This document shows, in pieces, positions 11,625-23,613 of a stretch of 64,000 nucleotides of DNA. The stretch is from the NCBI GenBank assembly GCA_028551475.1, contig CM052357.1, forward strand, positions 20,378,451 to 20,442,450, read 5' to 3'. The stretch is from Casuarina equisetifolia. Lineage: Eukaryota; Streptophyta; Magnoliopsida; Fagales; Casuarinaceae. Numbering within the stretch: the stretch's first letter is position 1; each line of letters opens with the position of its first letter. Below the pieces are notes generated by a model. That model was not told the DNA's origin. It worked only from the letters and a program-made list of their open reading frames with translations, and made no database searches. Position numbers and translations under genes: made by a program.

Positions 11625-14600
11625 TGAGTTGGCCATGTAAGACTTAGTCAATAAAGAGTAGAAGAAAATTTTGGTCTCTCTATGATTAGGATTATGGTGG
11701 TATTGCATTTTAGGAATATAGATCATTGCATGGAGAAATATTCTTTTATCTTTATAATTACTTCCTTTATTCGCATAGTCTTGGTCTTATAAGTAGGAAT
11801 AATTATGTTTGTTTACAATCAAGTAATACCTTTATAATTTCCCAAACTTCTACATTTTTTTAGTTTTTTGGTTTCTTTCCATGGTATTACAAGCCTAGTT
11901 TTTTTCTTAGTATTACTTCTGCACCTTTTCTAATAATCCAAACCCTTTTCTTTTTTCTTTTTTTTTGCTTCTTTTTATTGTTGTGGATTCTTAACAGTTA
12001 AACTTGTAAAACAAGGTTAACACTTTGATATGAAAATCAATAAATTTCTTTCAAACAAAAACCAAAATTCTTTTCCCTACCTTTACCTTACCTTTTTCAA
12101 CATGTTCAAGGCTCAACATTCTAAGCTTGAGAATTTGTTGAGCTAGATGCATTAATCATGGAAAAGGCAATTGATTCTTCTCGAAGTCTTGTTACATTAC
12201 AACCCACACCAATTAATTTTACTACTAGTCAATCCTACTAGACCACCATCTTAGTTTTACCAACACAAAGACAATCTACTCCAATCTAATTTGGATAGGC
12301 TAACCCTATTTCCTTATAGCCTAAGTTGGTGTAACTCATTTAGGTGCAACCTAATTAGGCCCAACAAGTTTTTTGGTTCATTAGAGACAATTCAATAATA
12401 TTAGGTCCAATAGGCTTAGTCTCTTTAAACCTAAACCATAAGGAAGTAAATCTATTCATCAAGTTTGGGCCTAACCTAATTTCAAGCCTAAGTTAGTATT
12501 CCATTGGTCAAGCATCCAACTCACTGCAATTGAGTTGAGGTACAATTCCCTATCTGATCTTCAACCTAGGATGTTTTTTGCATATTGTAGCCCCTAACTA
12601 ACCAGAACCTAATTGAGTTACCTTTTTGACAACCTCAAGATATGGCTTCTCGTTCAACCATTGTCCAAGATGAAAAATTATGCCATTTAGGCTCATGATC
12701 TCTAGCGACCTTTCATCACCAAGGAGAAAGAAGGCTTTTAAGACAATTTTATCATTTTTACAATGAACACTCACTTAGCTTGGCAGTGGCAAAAATGCTC
12801 GCAACTTGTTCAAACATGGATTGCCAACTACATGAAGCTAGACATTGCCATTAATTTTACTCCAAATAAAAATGCTTAGGTCATGTGGTAGAATACTTTG
12901 AGATGTTTGATTGCCTTAACCCTCCACCAAGCAATCATAGAACTAAAACAAGGCAACCTCATTGTTTCCATTTGGTTCAACCGATTTGTCAACTTTATGA
13001 AATGCGCTTGACATGGCAAATGAATGCCTTAAAGGCCTTGAGAAAACCTAAGAAATTACTAAGTTATAAAGGATCAGGAACAATGAATTTTGATTCTTGC
13101 TAATTCTAAACAATAGGTTCCTACTATTTCATTCACAAATGCTAACCATGGAGCCTCAGTCAATGCTTAAACACCTTTACTAGTTAGCTATGCAAGATGA
13201 AAACCAACCTTTAGCCTGCTTGAAATACCTTCATGTTGGCAAGATGGTGCTTTTGGAAATGAAAGCAACCTTAAGTTCAACCTATGATAGCCCTTAAAAT
13301 GAATTCCTCTAACCATGGAAGTAGCTTAGGCAACCTAGGGCTTTAAATGACTAAATGTGAATTGCAATAAGGAGTTTTTATACTCCTATCAAACGGTGTA
13401 AGGGGAATCCCTAAACCTAATGATCAATAGAACTTTTTAGTTCTCTTCATATCCAACAAATCTTGTAAAGCCATGTCAGTGCCTACTTGCATACCATCCA
13501 ATGGTATAGGTCCCAACACACAAAGGGCATGGTCTAGCAAGCCAAATTCCAAGAAAACCAATCCCAAAGATATTTTTTTGAATATTGTAAATGACCATAT
13601 CATACTAAGGATAGTTATTGGAAGTTACATAGGAAGTTAGCCAATGCAAACAAAAAAGACAATGAATTTACCTCCAATTAGGTGCCTATATAGCCTAATG
13701 GTAAGGCGTCTCAACCCATTAATGAGTAGCAATTTGAGTGCATCATGTAGGCTTTAACTCAAATAGGTGTCTCTAACAAGTCTATCAATTTTGAAAATAT
13801 CTCATATTTGCCTTAATACTATAACAATTAATGATTAAATTATTGATTTAATGGCTACTAACCACATTATATATGATGATTAAAAAAAATTCATATATTC
13901 ACAATTCATCTCAATCATTTGTGTTTGTCAATCTTCCTAATGAAAATGTCACCTCTATCACCAAAATTGGTACTATCACACTTAGTTCCCAAATTACCTT
14001 GAAAAATGTCTTATTGATTCCTGGATTCTAGTTTAATCTCATTTCTATGTCTAAGGTACGCCTTAATAATGATTGTTGTGTCATTTTGGATTTTAATGTT
14101 TGTCCTTTTTTAGCATGCTCAACTAGTAAATTGATAGCCTTGAGTAGTGTGCATTAAGGCTTTTGTTTTTTGTTGCCTTTTCCAATTCATTTTGATTTAT
14201 CATTTTGTAATATCCTAATTAATAATAATAGTATGTTGCCTTCCTATTAGCATTTAGGTCATAATGCATCTTTTTCTCATTCCAAATGTTCTATCTACCT
14301 TTTAGCAAAACAAACAAGTCCTTATTTTCTTTCTAGTACATCTTATGTCGCAATGATTTTTCCTCTCATTTATTTTGACATCTAGGGACCTTATCATACA
14401 CCACATTGTGATAGGTCTCAATATTTCCTAACCATTATCAATGATTATTTTTATGGCACTCTAGACTTTCTTATGCAATCCAAATCTCAAGTCCTCTTAC
14501 AACTTAAATAGTTCTTTACCTTAATCAAAACTTAATTTCATTATACTATTCAGCAAAATAGGTCATACAATGATTATGACTTCTTTAATCACGAGTGTTC

Positions 14601-17349
14601 TTCATTTTTATTTTTTATTTTTTTTTTACTAATGACATATTACATGAGGGTTTTTACACATACACTCCAAAGTAAAATTACATAGCGCAAGCACAGTTAT
14701 CTTCTTGATGTCATGCATGCTCTTAAGTATCAAGCCTCCATTTTAAAGTCTTTTTAAGATGATTGTGTGATAATTGCCACTTACTTGATCAATAGGATGT
14801 CAAGCTAGATTTTAAATGGTCAAGCTCCCTTCAAGTTGCTATTTAGGAAGTACCCAAATAATCACCACCTTCACATCTTCAGTTGTCTAGGCTATGTTAC
14901 CACCATAGGCCCTTAAGACAAATTGGGTCCTTATGCCTTATGGCATCTTCATAGGTTAGTTGTCATTGCAAAAAGGCTATCATATGTATGATCCCACCTT
15001 TCAACAATTTTTTTGTTAGCAAAGACATGTTTCATGGAAACACATTTCTTTTTCAAGATTGACAAGTTGCTTTTATTCCACCAAGTTTTGCACCCATTGA
15101 TCAACCTTTTTTGCATGATAAGGATTCATTTAGGCTTCCACCATTAGCATTAGTTGAGCCCTATGTTATTCCACAAATATTGCCGCCTTGTATTTATCAA
15201 CTAGTTATTGTTTCCTTTCTAAACTCACCATTGGCCAAACTAGCACTTGATTCTTCGACAACTAATATGCCTACTTCCATCTCAAACTCTTTGGTCAAAC
15301 TCACACCACTAGATGATACAATTGATATTTTCTATCACACTCCAACCATTGTTCCCATTGCAACCTAACCTACACAACCACCTATTCCCTGTTAATTTGA
15401 GCGCATTACAAGAGCTCTTACATGGACCCGAGATTACATTTGCTCCAATCTTCACTCCTAAGTATACACTATTCAGTCTTATCTAATGTTAGTTTTGCTA
15501 AACTCACACCTAAAAATTATATTGTATAAGTTGGATTTTTAAGCATAAAAAATGTGAGTCCTACCATAAGGCTATTAAAGATTGATGTTGATAATGATCG
15601 AGGCAAAACTCCTAGCTTTCACATATCATACATGGGACATTATTCCTAGGTCCACTCATAAAAAGCTCATTGGTTAAGTGGATATATAAGATCAAACACA
15701 AGGTTGATAGATCCATGGAATGCATTAAGACTTAATTGGTGGCTCAAGGCTTTACTTATAAAGAAGGCTTTGACTACCAAGAAAACTTATCCCCAATAAC
15801 AAAGGTCATAGTTTGGTCCTTTATCTTCATTGTTGCTTCTTGAGATTGACATCTTTATCAAATGAATGTCTACAATGTTTTTCTTCATAGAGATTTGGAA
15901 AAATAAATTTACATGTATTGTTCTCTAGAATTATGCAAATAAGAAGAATCTAAAGTAATTCATCTCCATAAATTCCTCTATGGACTTAAATAGGCATCTT
16001 AGCAATGCTTTGCCAAATTCACCATAGCAATTACACTAGCACACTTTAGCCAATCCAAGCATGATTATGCCTCATTTACATGGATAGAGGTACTTCAACT
16101 ATTTATTTGTTGATATATACATTGATGATATTCTTATATGTTATTCAAAGTTTTAAGAAATAATTACATTTCACTTTTCGTATCAAGGATCTTGATCTAT
16201 CTAAGTATTTTGTAGGTATTAAGATTGCACAATGAAATAAAGAAATTTTTCGTAGCCAACAAAGGCTAGTATATCAAAATGCGAGCTATTTGCTATCCTA
16301 ATTAAGAATAATGTAAAATCAACAATAGTAGAGTATGATGTCATAGTATCTCCCATGGAAAAGAATCCTTTGCTCAAAGACCCTTCGAGTTATTATAGAC
16401 TAATTAGGAAATTCATTCATCTCACCATGACCAAGCCTGATATATGTTATTTTGTGCAAATCCTTAATACATGCATGATCCCAAACAGTCACGTATAAAT
16501 GCTACTTAAAGGTGGTGAAATATTTGAAAGAATGTCCAAAGTTGGGAATTATTCTGTCTTGAGCTTGCAACATAGAGATAATTGCTTACTATGATGCAAA
16601 CTACACCTCTTGTCCCATGAGTCAAAAATCTATTACTAGGTTTTTCATTAACTTGGAAAATTCTTTGCTATCATGGAAGACAAAGAAATAATCAAGGGTC
16701 TTATTATCGTCAACTAAATCATAATACTAACCAATGGCAAAAATAACTTGTGAGATAGTTTGATTATGATGCTTGCTTCAAGATCTTGAAATTTGGATAA
16801 GAGAAACCATTATTCTATTATATAACAATGTTGTAGCACTAAACTTCTAGCCAATTCGATAGTTCATGAGAAGACAAAGCATATTGAGATTGAATGTCAT
16901 TTCACTAAAGACAAGATTCAAGAAGGTACAATTAGGAGGAGAAGAATAAAAACTACAAAATAGCTTGCAAATATTTTAACTAAACCTCTATGTACGACCT
17001 ATGAATATTTTCCCTAAACCTCTATATCATAGGCAAATTGCATATCTATTAAGCAAGCTTGGTGTCCTTAACATTTATAGATTACAACCTTAAGGAAGAG
17101 TGTTAGAGATATGATCACTACTAATTGATTATGCCTTAATGCTATTGTTATTCTTTCCATGATTGGATATTGTGATATTATATTTTGGGAATGTATATCA
17201 TTGTATAGGGAAATATTCTTTTATTATTTATAGTTATTTCCTTTACAAGCATAGTCTTTATCCTATAAGTAAGACCTATTGTATTTGTTTACTATCAAGC
17301 AATACATATACAATTTTCATTTTTCTTCTGGTTTTCTGATTTCCTATCA
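11625..17349 (+). mobile_element. Degenerate Ty1/copia retrotransposon, plus strand
   Basis: Diverged LTRs frame degraded gag-pol. The 3' LTR (17101-17349) starts TGTTAGAG directly after the purine tract aaggaagag and ends ATCA. The matching 5' region (about 11625-11881) is followed at once by 'tggtattacaagc', a mutated Met-tRNA primer site. Both share 'gaaatattctttt' and 'tataagtag/tataagtaa' segments. The total is about 5.7 kb. The 5' LTR's left edge is extrapolated from the offset between copies. LTR divergence is clearly greater than in the 55-61 kb element. Confidence 0.7.
12700..17090 (+). pseudogene. Degraded copia gag-pol, plus strand
   Basis: Fragments follow copia order on the plus strand: gag-like sequence near 12.87-13.3 kb; protease-to-pre-integrase sequence near 13.92-14.35 kb (LSSQITLKNVLLIPGF, then a GH-like 'YHLGHNAS' stretch); and integrase with a DRSQYFLTIINDYF block near 14.41 kb. 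Reverse transcriptase includes VDIYIDDILI near 16.11-16.14 kb, where both catalytic Asp are still present. The RNase H end is AKHIEIECHF...LANILTKPL near 16.87-16.99 kb. Dozens of stops and frameshifts make it inactive. Confidence 0.7.
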
Positions 17350-20300
17350 CTTACAAATGCAAGAGGACGAGCAAAGAAAGCAAAAGGCCTCTTAGAAACG
17401 CTTACAAAAGAAAGTCACGTTCTAGTACTACTTATACGAAAGATAGAACGGTGTGATCCTCACAAAATACTACTCAAGGTCATGGATATTTGAAGTGTTT
17501 ATCCAGCACTTCACCTCCGTTAGGTATTCCTTGCCCATACACTGCATCTCTTATTGGGGTTCCATCAGGTCAGTCAATCCTATGCGTTCTGCGCCACCTT
17601 ACAAAGGTCTTGTAGTCTGTTGCGCAAAACATACTTAACCTGGACACTATTTCAACGTAGGCTAAGTGCTCAATAACCCTATTAACTTAACAAAAGTGAA
17701 GTGAACTCAAATAGCAAAACAGAGAGAAAGAGAATATGTTTCCATTGTAGACATTTTTATTGAACTTACTTTTCTGTATAATGACAGGGCACATCAGATG
17801 GTAACATTTGATAACGAAGGTAGATGTTTATCATGTGCATGTAAAGATATTTTGTTGTTCTCCTCCTCTTCACTAAGATGTTCTAAGGTTCTAAGTTTTT
17901 TGGTTAAAGACGTCAGCGAAATAATGCATTTAAATTCGGACCGTATTTGATGAGGGTATGGTGCAGACCCCATATGAGAGTCTGACTGCCATAAATGAAG
18001 ATATGTGGTGTTTTCTTCGAGTCGTTGCATTTCAGTTCATTTTTTTCTGTAAGCCGAGGTTCATGTAGTACTTTATCTATGCTTAATTCACCCGTTGGTT
18101 GTGTTCAGAAAGGCACATCATTTCACACTTGTTCTTTAACTTGCTTTCTATAGATATGCAAGTGCAGTCGTACGGCTAGGGCCGCTGAACAAAGAAAAAC
18201 CTTGGTACAGAATGATGCCAAATTCAGCTAAATATCTATGTGCAATGCAATGGTATTGAAATGACTAGGTGTTGGCCATAGCTTCTGACACGTCTACGGA
18301 TCCTACTGCACATACTTGAGCACCCTAGACTAGGGGTACCCGTATCTTGTAAACACATTATATTACACACACGGCTTGTCCATTGTACATTGTGAGAAAA
18401 GACAAAATATAATATACAATCACCTTTTTCAAATTCTTCTCAACTTACTGTTCCGGTCGATGAGTTTTCCGGCCAATTCCTAAACTTCAACTCTAGGGAA
18501 TGGAATACTTGTTGCACAGCAAGGGCCATACATCAACTCATATATTGATAACAAGAACAGCAGAAGCTAACTCCTGCTTGATTGTTTCCTCGTAATCGAG
18601 ATGATTTGGTACGCAGATGTCCCCTTCCTGAGGCAAATGCCGAATCTGGCAGTGGACAAAAGGAATACACCCATGTGAGTATACAGAAGGGTAATGGGGT
18701 AGCAAAAGCCTGGCCAACTACTTGATTACGATCAGATACTCGAGGACCCTAAGAAAGATTGTGTTGCATGGTACTGTGACTGCCCCTAGACCGATAGTAA
18801 GGCCTAGTGGTTAATTGCATATTACATGATATGAGAGCAGGCACCTTTTCTTTTCACAGATCTTTATATTCTTATTTGATGAAATTCTTTGAGGGAACTG
18901 GTTATTGAACTTCAGTTTCTTGTTAGCATAGTTTCTTACTTCGTGCTCTATTTTGTTGCTTTCTTTAGATTTCTAAGATTCCAAACTCAGTTGCTGCCAC
19001 TGTGAAGTGGGAATCCATCAAGATATAGATTTTAAGCAGTGGTGACCATAGTTGGGGAAATCACCAAATTTCACAGAATCTGGTGCTTTGTCGAAGCGAT
19101 CATGCAATCTTGATGGGCCCAGCTTTTGGAGATTGCATCAATCATGCATTTCTCAAGGTCCGTCCCATTGGTGTTCCCGTCGCTTGATGGAAGGGGGGTT
19201 AATGTTGGATTTAATTTCTGGATTGTCTCATCCCCTCGACCTCCTATTAGATCTCTGGACTCGATGATTACCCCACGTTGGTGGGGGGCGGGGGGAAGGA
19301 CTACCTTTTGGACATGATAATTGATTCTTTGATAATTAAATAATCGCCCTTTCACATCATCAATATCTTAGTCTTATATTATTTTTATATGCTCCTATCT
19401 CTTTCTTTCTTAATGATTAATTTTAAATGAAAAAATTGAATCATTTTTAAAATAATATTATAACTCAAGTTCAAAGTCGCATCTCATTATAAATTAGGTC
19501 CCCTTGATTTTCATCTTACAACCTTATCTTCTCGTTCTATTCCAACACTCGTAAAATAGCTTGTTCAAATATGGGCTTTCTACCCCTTCCTTCTAGGGCT
19601 ACCTCCTCTTCATTGTACATATTTGTATTTTTCTTGTTCTTATTTTTTAGAGGGTTTTGAGGTTTTCACGGAACTCTTAGAAACTCCATTGTTGCCTTTT
19701 GTAAGGTTTGCTTGTATCAAAAATAAAGAAGCTTTATCCTTATTGTCTTCTCATCACACCAGTATTTATCAAGCTCCAAAATTTTCATAGTTAATACTTC
19801 CAATGAAGAAATGTATTATAGTGGTCGTCTTACATTACCAATACCTTGATATAATATTATTGTTATAAATTGAAATATCCCTTTCTCTCCACAATGAATT
19901 TCAAAAAGAGAAAATTAAATTATTTCTAACATAATTCAATATACACCATTAGCGAAAATATTACAAAACACCAATAGTAAGAGTTATTTTTTTTGGTAAT
20001 AATATAAGTTGGTGTTAATAAAATATAGTGTATAAAAGTATAGAAACATGATGACTTTGTATTACAATACCCCAGTATTACAAAAATATAAAGGTAATGG
20101 TTATTTATCTCAATGCATATCAATCAATTTCAATTTTGCTTTTAAAACAAAATGATAAAGCCTTCCTCCTCTTCATTTCTTCCTTTTCAACAGATTCTTA
20201 CAATTCTTTCGTGATCTACAATCAAGCACCATAAAGGGAGATCCACGATGACTCTGTTGACGGGGAGGTGTGCATATAACGCTAACTTAGTAAGAAAGAA

Positions 20301-21739
20301 TTTTAGCATTTTGAACTTTCTTAAAATACGTTTGAATTAGGGGTGAGGTGCCGTGGAGAATTGGAGTTGGCTCGTTGTAAGTCTTGTCAAGCAAATTGTA
20401 GTATTCTAAGATGATCTTCTAACATTGAGATTGATCTGATGCTTCTTCTTATTCTACCGTAGGTTGTCACTTGAACCTTCCTAAGTCGCTGTTCGAGGTT
20501 TGTGTTCCAAAAACGTAGTCTTATTACCTTTCGGGACCCGCTAAAGGTCACCGTTATTTTTATGATGTAGACCATGTTGGTATATGCAGACAAAATTGAC
20601 GGGAAGTTGTCCATCTTTTTCATACTTTCCACCAAGCAGAACAAAACAAAACTTCAAGTGGGGTTCCTCTAAGTGTATTAAACTTCCTTAAGGAAGTCAC
20701 GGAGTAATCCTCTCCAATCAAATGGTATAATACAGAGGCCGAATAATTTGAAGGATTTACCTTTCAATAATGACATTAAGATAATTACTATTTCCTTGAC
20801 GGCTTAACCCGTTTGTGGATACAGACGTTCTACCAACTGCATCATACATTTCAACGATGAGAACCACCTTTATGCTTACAAAACCAGCCAAGCTTGGAAG
20901 AAGAACCACCTGTTTTCAACGTACAGAATAATTCGTGTCAGAAAAACCGAGGGAAAGGTTTTCCGGCAAAGCTTTCATGTACAGCAGAAGTTGCTCAAAA
21001 TCATATACCTTTTAAAGGAAAGAGATATAAGAGATCAAGTTGGCTTAACAGCCTCTTAACTCCAATGCAGCCCTTTGTCCTGAGAAATCCATCGATGTAT
21101 AGTAAAAGATAATATAAAAAAATCAGTTCTTATATAAAAAAATCAGGTCACCATGTAAGATCATGCAGCCAAAAGTTGATAGATCCCATGTAACACTTTT
21201 ATGTAATGGGAATTTCGTTAAGACTTCTAATTTCTTTCTATATCTTAAATAGAATGGAAGGACTCCAGAGATTATGGAACACATAGAGGGACATGGGTTA
21301 GGGAAACAAAACAATATTGATTGTAACAAGGCTAGAGAGATCAATATACAAATCCAAGTTCATAATTGTGGAGCACATGTATGCCCATAGCTCTGATAAG
21401 GAAATAAGCATTTCCACGGTTTTAGTCAAAAATTACTGTACCTCAGAGTGAACGTGACAAAGAGCAGTCTTTCTCTCTCTATCTCTAGGAAGCAGAATGC
21501 AGTCACAAGCATTCTTGTAGGCTCAATTTGGAAAGGGAAAAAAATGAAAAAGGATACAAAAATCCCTTCTGACTAATTCATGCAGCTAGCATCAAGTATT
21601 TTATGGACTGTGCCTACTCCCAACATCCAACTACCATTCTTTTGGCTTCTATTATTAATATCCGGCACATCAGCGTCTCCATCGCCTCCCCAAACACATC
21701 TCACCTTGGCTTTACTTATTTCTGAGAAATTGGTGCCGC
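17350..21739. other. Gene-sparse region
   Basis: No coding region could be recognised on either strand; open frames are short and without known motifs. A string at about 18790-18845 ('attacatgatatgagagcagg') resembles the end of an LTR joined to a mutated Met-tRNA primer site, so a faded retroelement may be present. 19.36-20.15 kb is strongly AT-rich. Confidence 0.4.
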
Positions 21740-22410
21740 ATGGCTGACTCTGAGCACTCTTCTTCCAATGGGTTAAGGAACCAAGCCCCTTCCGGTGACA
21801 CTTCCAGCGGCTCTCGAGGTACCCTTTTGACATGAAAAGTTTCCACTCTTTTCTTGAATGAAGATATGGTTTACCAGTCCTGTTCATGGATAGCTGCTGT
21901 TTCTTTCTTTATTTTTCCTTTACTTTTCTGGCTCTTGATATTTTCTTGCTGGGCTCCTAGGCTGTGGAGTTGTCTTCCCAGGGTTTTTTTTTTTTTTCTC
22001 GGACATGTTTAAAGTTCTTATCCTTTTCTTTTCCCGTTATTTTGGCTCTATATTTGAACTTACTGGCATACTGCCTCTGGTTCTGAGTGCTGCTTTTGTG
22101 ATGGAGTCCCTAGAAGTAGGTTGCTGAGTTTCCTCTACTTACGTTTAGCTCTTTCCTCAGAGGAAACATGTGAAGAATCAAAGCTCGTTTTCTCAGAAGA
22201 TGAAGAAACGCTTATTATAAGGATGTTCAATCTGGTTGGAGAAAGGTAGCTTAAAGTCCTGCTTGGTTCTCTTCTGAGTTCTCCGTACACATACCTTAGC
22301 TACTCTCTATTGCTGTGACCAGGTGGCGTCTAATTGCTGGAAGGATCCCCGGAAGAACAGCTGAGGAGATTGAGAAGTACTGGACTTCTCGATACTCAAC
22401 AAGCGAATGA
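21740..22410 (+). CDS. R3-MYB repressor of the CPC/TRY/ETC type
   Basis: Three exons (21740-21818, 22161-22245, 22323-22410) join in phase through GT-AG introns of 342 and 77 bp to give 83 residues. The product is essentially one R3 MYB repeat (about residues 36-79: SEDEETLIIRMF, GERWRLIAGRIPGR, EEIEKYW) after a short Ser-rich tail. No activation domain is present. Family knowledge: these small proteins compete with R2R3-MYBs for bHLH partners (GL3/EGL3) and repress trichome, root-hair or pigment programmes in the nucleus. In the bHLH-contact signature the usual acidic residue before Leu is Thr43, while Leu44, Arg47, Leu51, Leu58 and Arg62 fit. The intron inside the R3 repeat at Arg55 matches the usual family position. 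The gene is too split to appear as a long open frame. The family is sure; the exact subtype is not. Confidence 0.88.
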
Positions 22411-23613
22411 ACGTACGAAAAAAGGGTTGGTCCCTCTTCTCCGCCAGAAGCATACTGGGGAGCATGGTTTAACCAAGTTAACTAGAGAACGTTTATGGAT
22501 TCGACTAGTTTCCTCTTCAAACCCACGTAGTTGCCCTTGCAAGCTTTGCCCATAGGCCATAACATGGATTCCACTGTGTACTTCCTTGTTATCAGGATTC
22601 AAAGCCAGTTTCATCAGCCCCAAAATTCCTATGCACAAGATCACATGCTGAGAATGGCTTCACAGTTGAATTTTCATTTCCTTTTTCTTTGTTTTCAGCT
22701 GTCTTATGCTTTGATTTTTTTTTTTTTTTTTGCTCAACCTTATCCAAACAGTCGTATGGTCTTCTTGATTATCATCTTTAAGCTTTCAAAAAGAGATTCG
22801 GAAATTTGGGCATACGGCCATGTCACGGTCCACCGATTTTGAACACGTGTACCAGCCGTTGTTTTGCGTGATCATATCAACCCCACCATGTTCTGCGGGT
22901 AAAAGAAAAGGACATTCAACAGTACAACCTTGTATTATTTCACAATTTATTACCGATGTCGACAAGAAGTTAACGTTTGGTTCCGTAGGCTGATACGGAC
23001 GTCAAAGCAATTTCCTTCAAGGCATTTTGATCACGCTCACACTCAGCTCCTTGGAAGGGTGAAGAGAAAATCGTAAAAAGGTTACGATCTTGCTTGCTTA
23101 ATCCATTAATTATAGAGATGAAATTCTACTGAAATTGATATTTCACCTTTTCTCTCACCAAAAGTGGCCTCCAAACTAAAACACACTCTTGTTGAAGAAG
23201 GCAAAAAGTTAAAAACGAAAACAAGAAAACAAAAAATGTGCACAAAATCTGTAATTTATATAAACATGATAAGGTGGGTTTAAGATGTTACTACATACTT
23301 CAAGGCATACCAGGTCTCGCTGAAGTTACCGCTGAGGAAGTAAGTAAAGGCACAAAGTGGCACTTAGAATATAGAATTACATTGAAGCACCGGTACAATT
23401 CATGTTCAGATCGAAGTATAATAAGATAAAATAAAAAAGAACTACTTGCTGTGCATTATCATCAAGTACATGTCATAGTTATTCAACTTTTACAGCCCCA
23501 ATCATGATTGGAGTGACTTGTTGCTCAATGACAAGAAACAATCATGACAAGAAGACAATGCTGCCAAAAGTAATCGCATTTAACAGGGAACACCAGCTAG
23601 CATGCGGTTCGCA
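22411..23613. other. Intergenic region between R3-MYB and CRIPT
   Basis: Holds the 3' side of the R3-MYB gene and the downstream side of the minus-strand CRIPT gene. Open frames are short and unrecognised. No repeat was identified. Confidence 0.5.

Noticed and set aside
19052..19355. Overlapping frames around 19.1-19.3 kb
   Set aside because: Low-complexity G/C stretch with no recognisable protein and no supporting splice sites.
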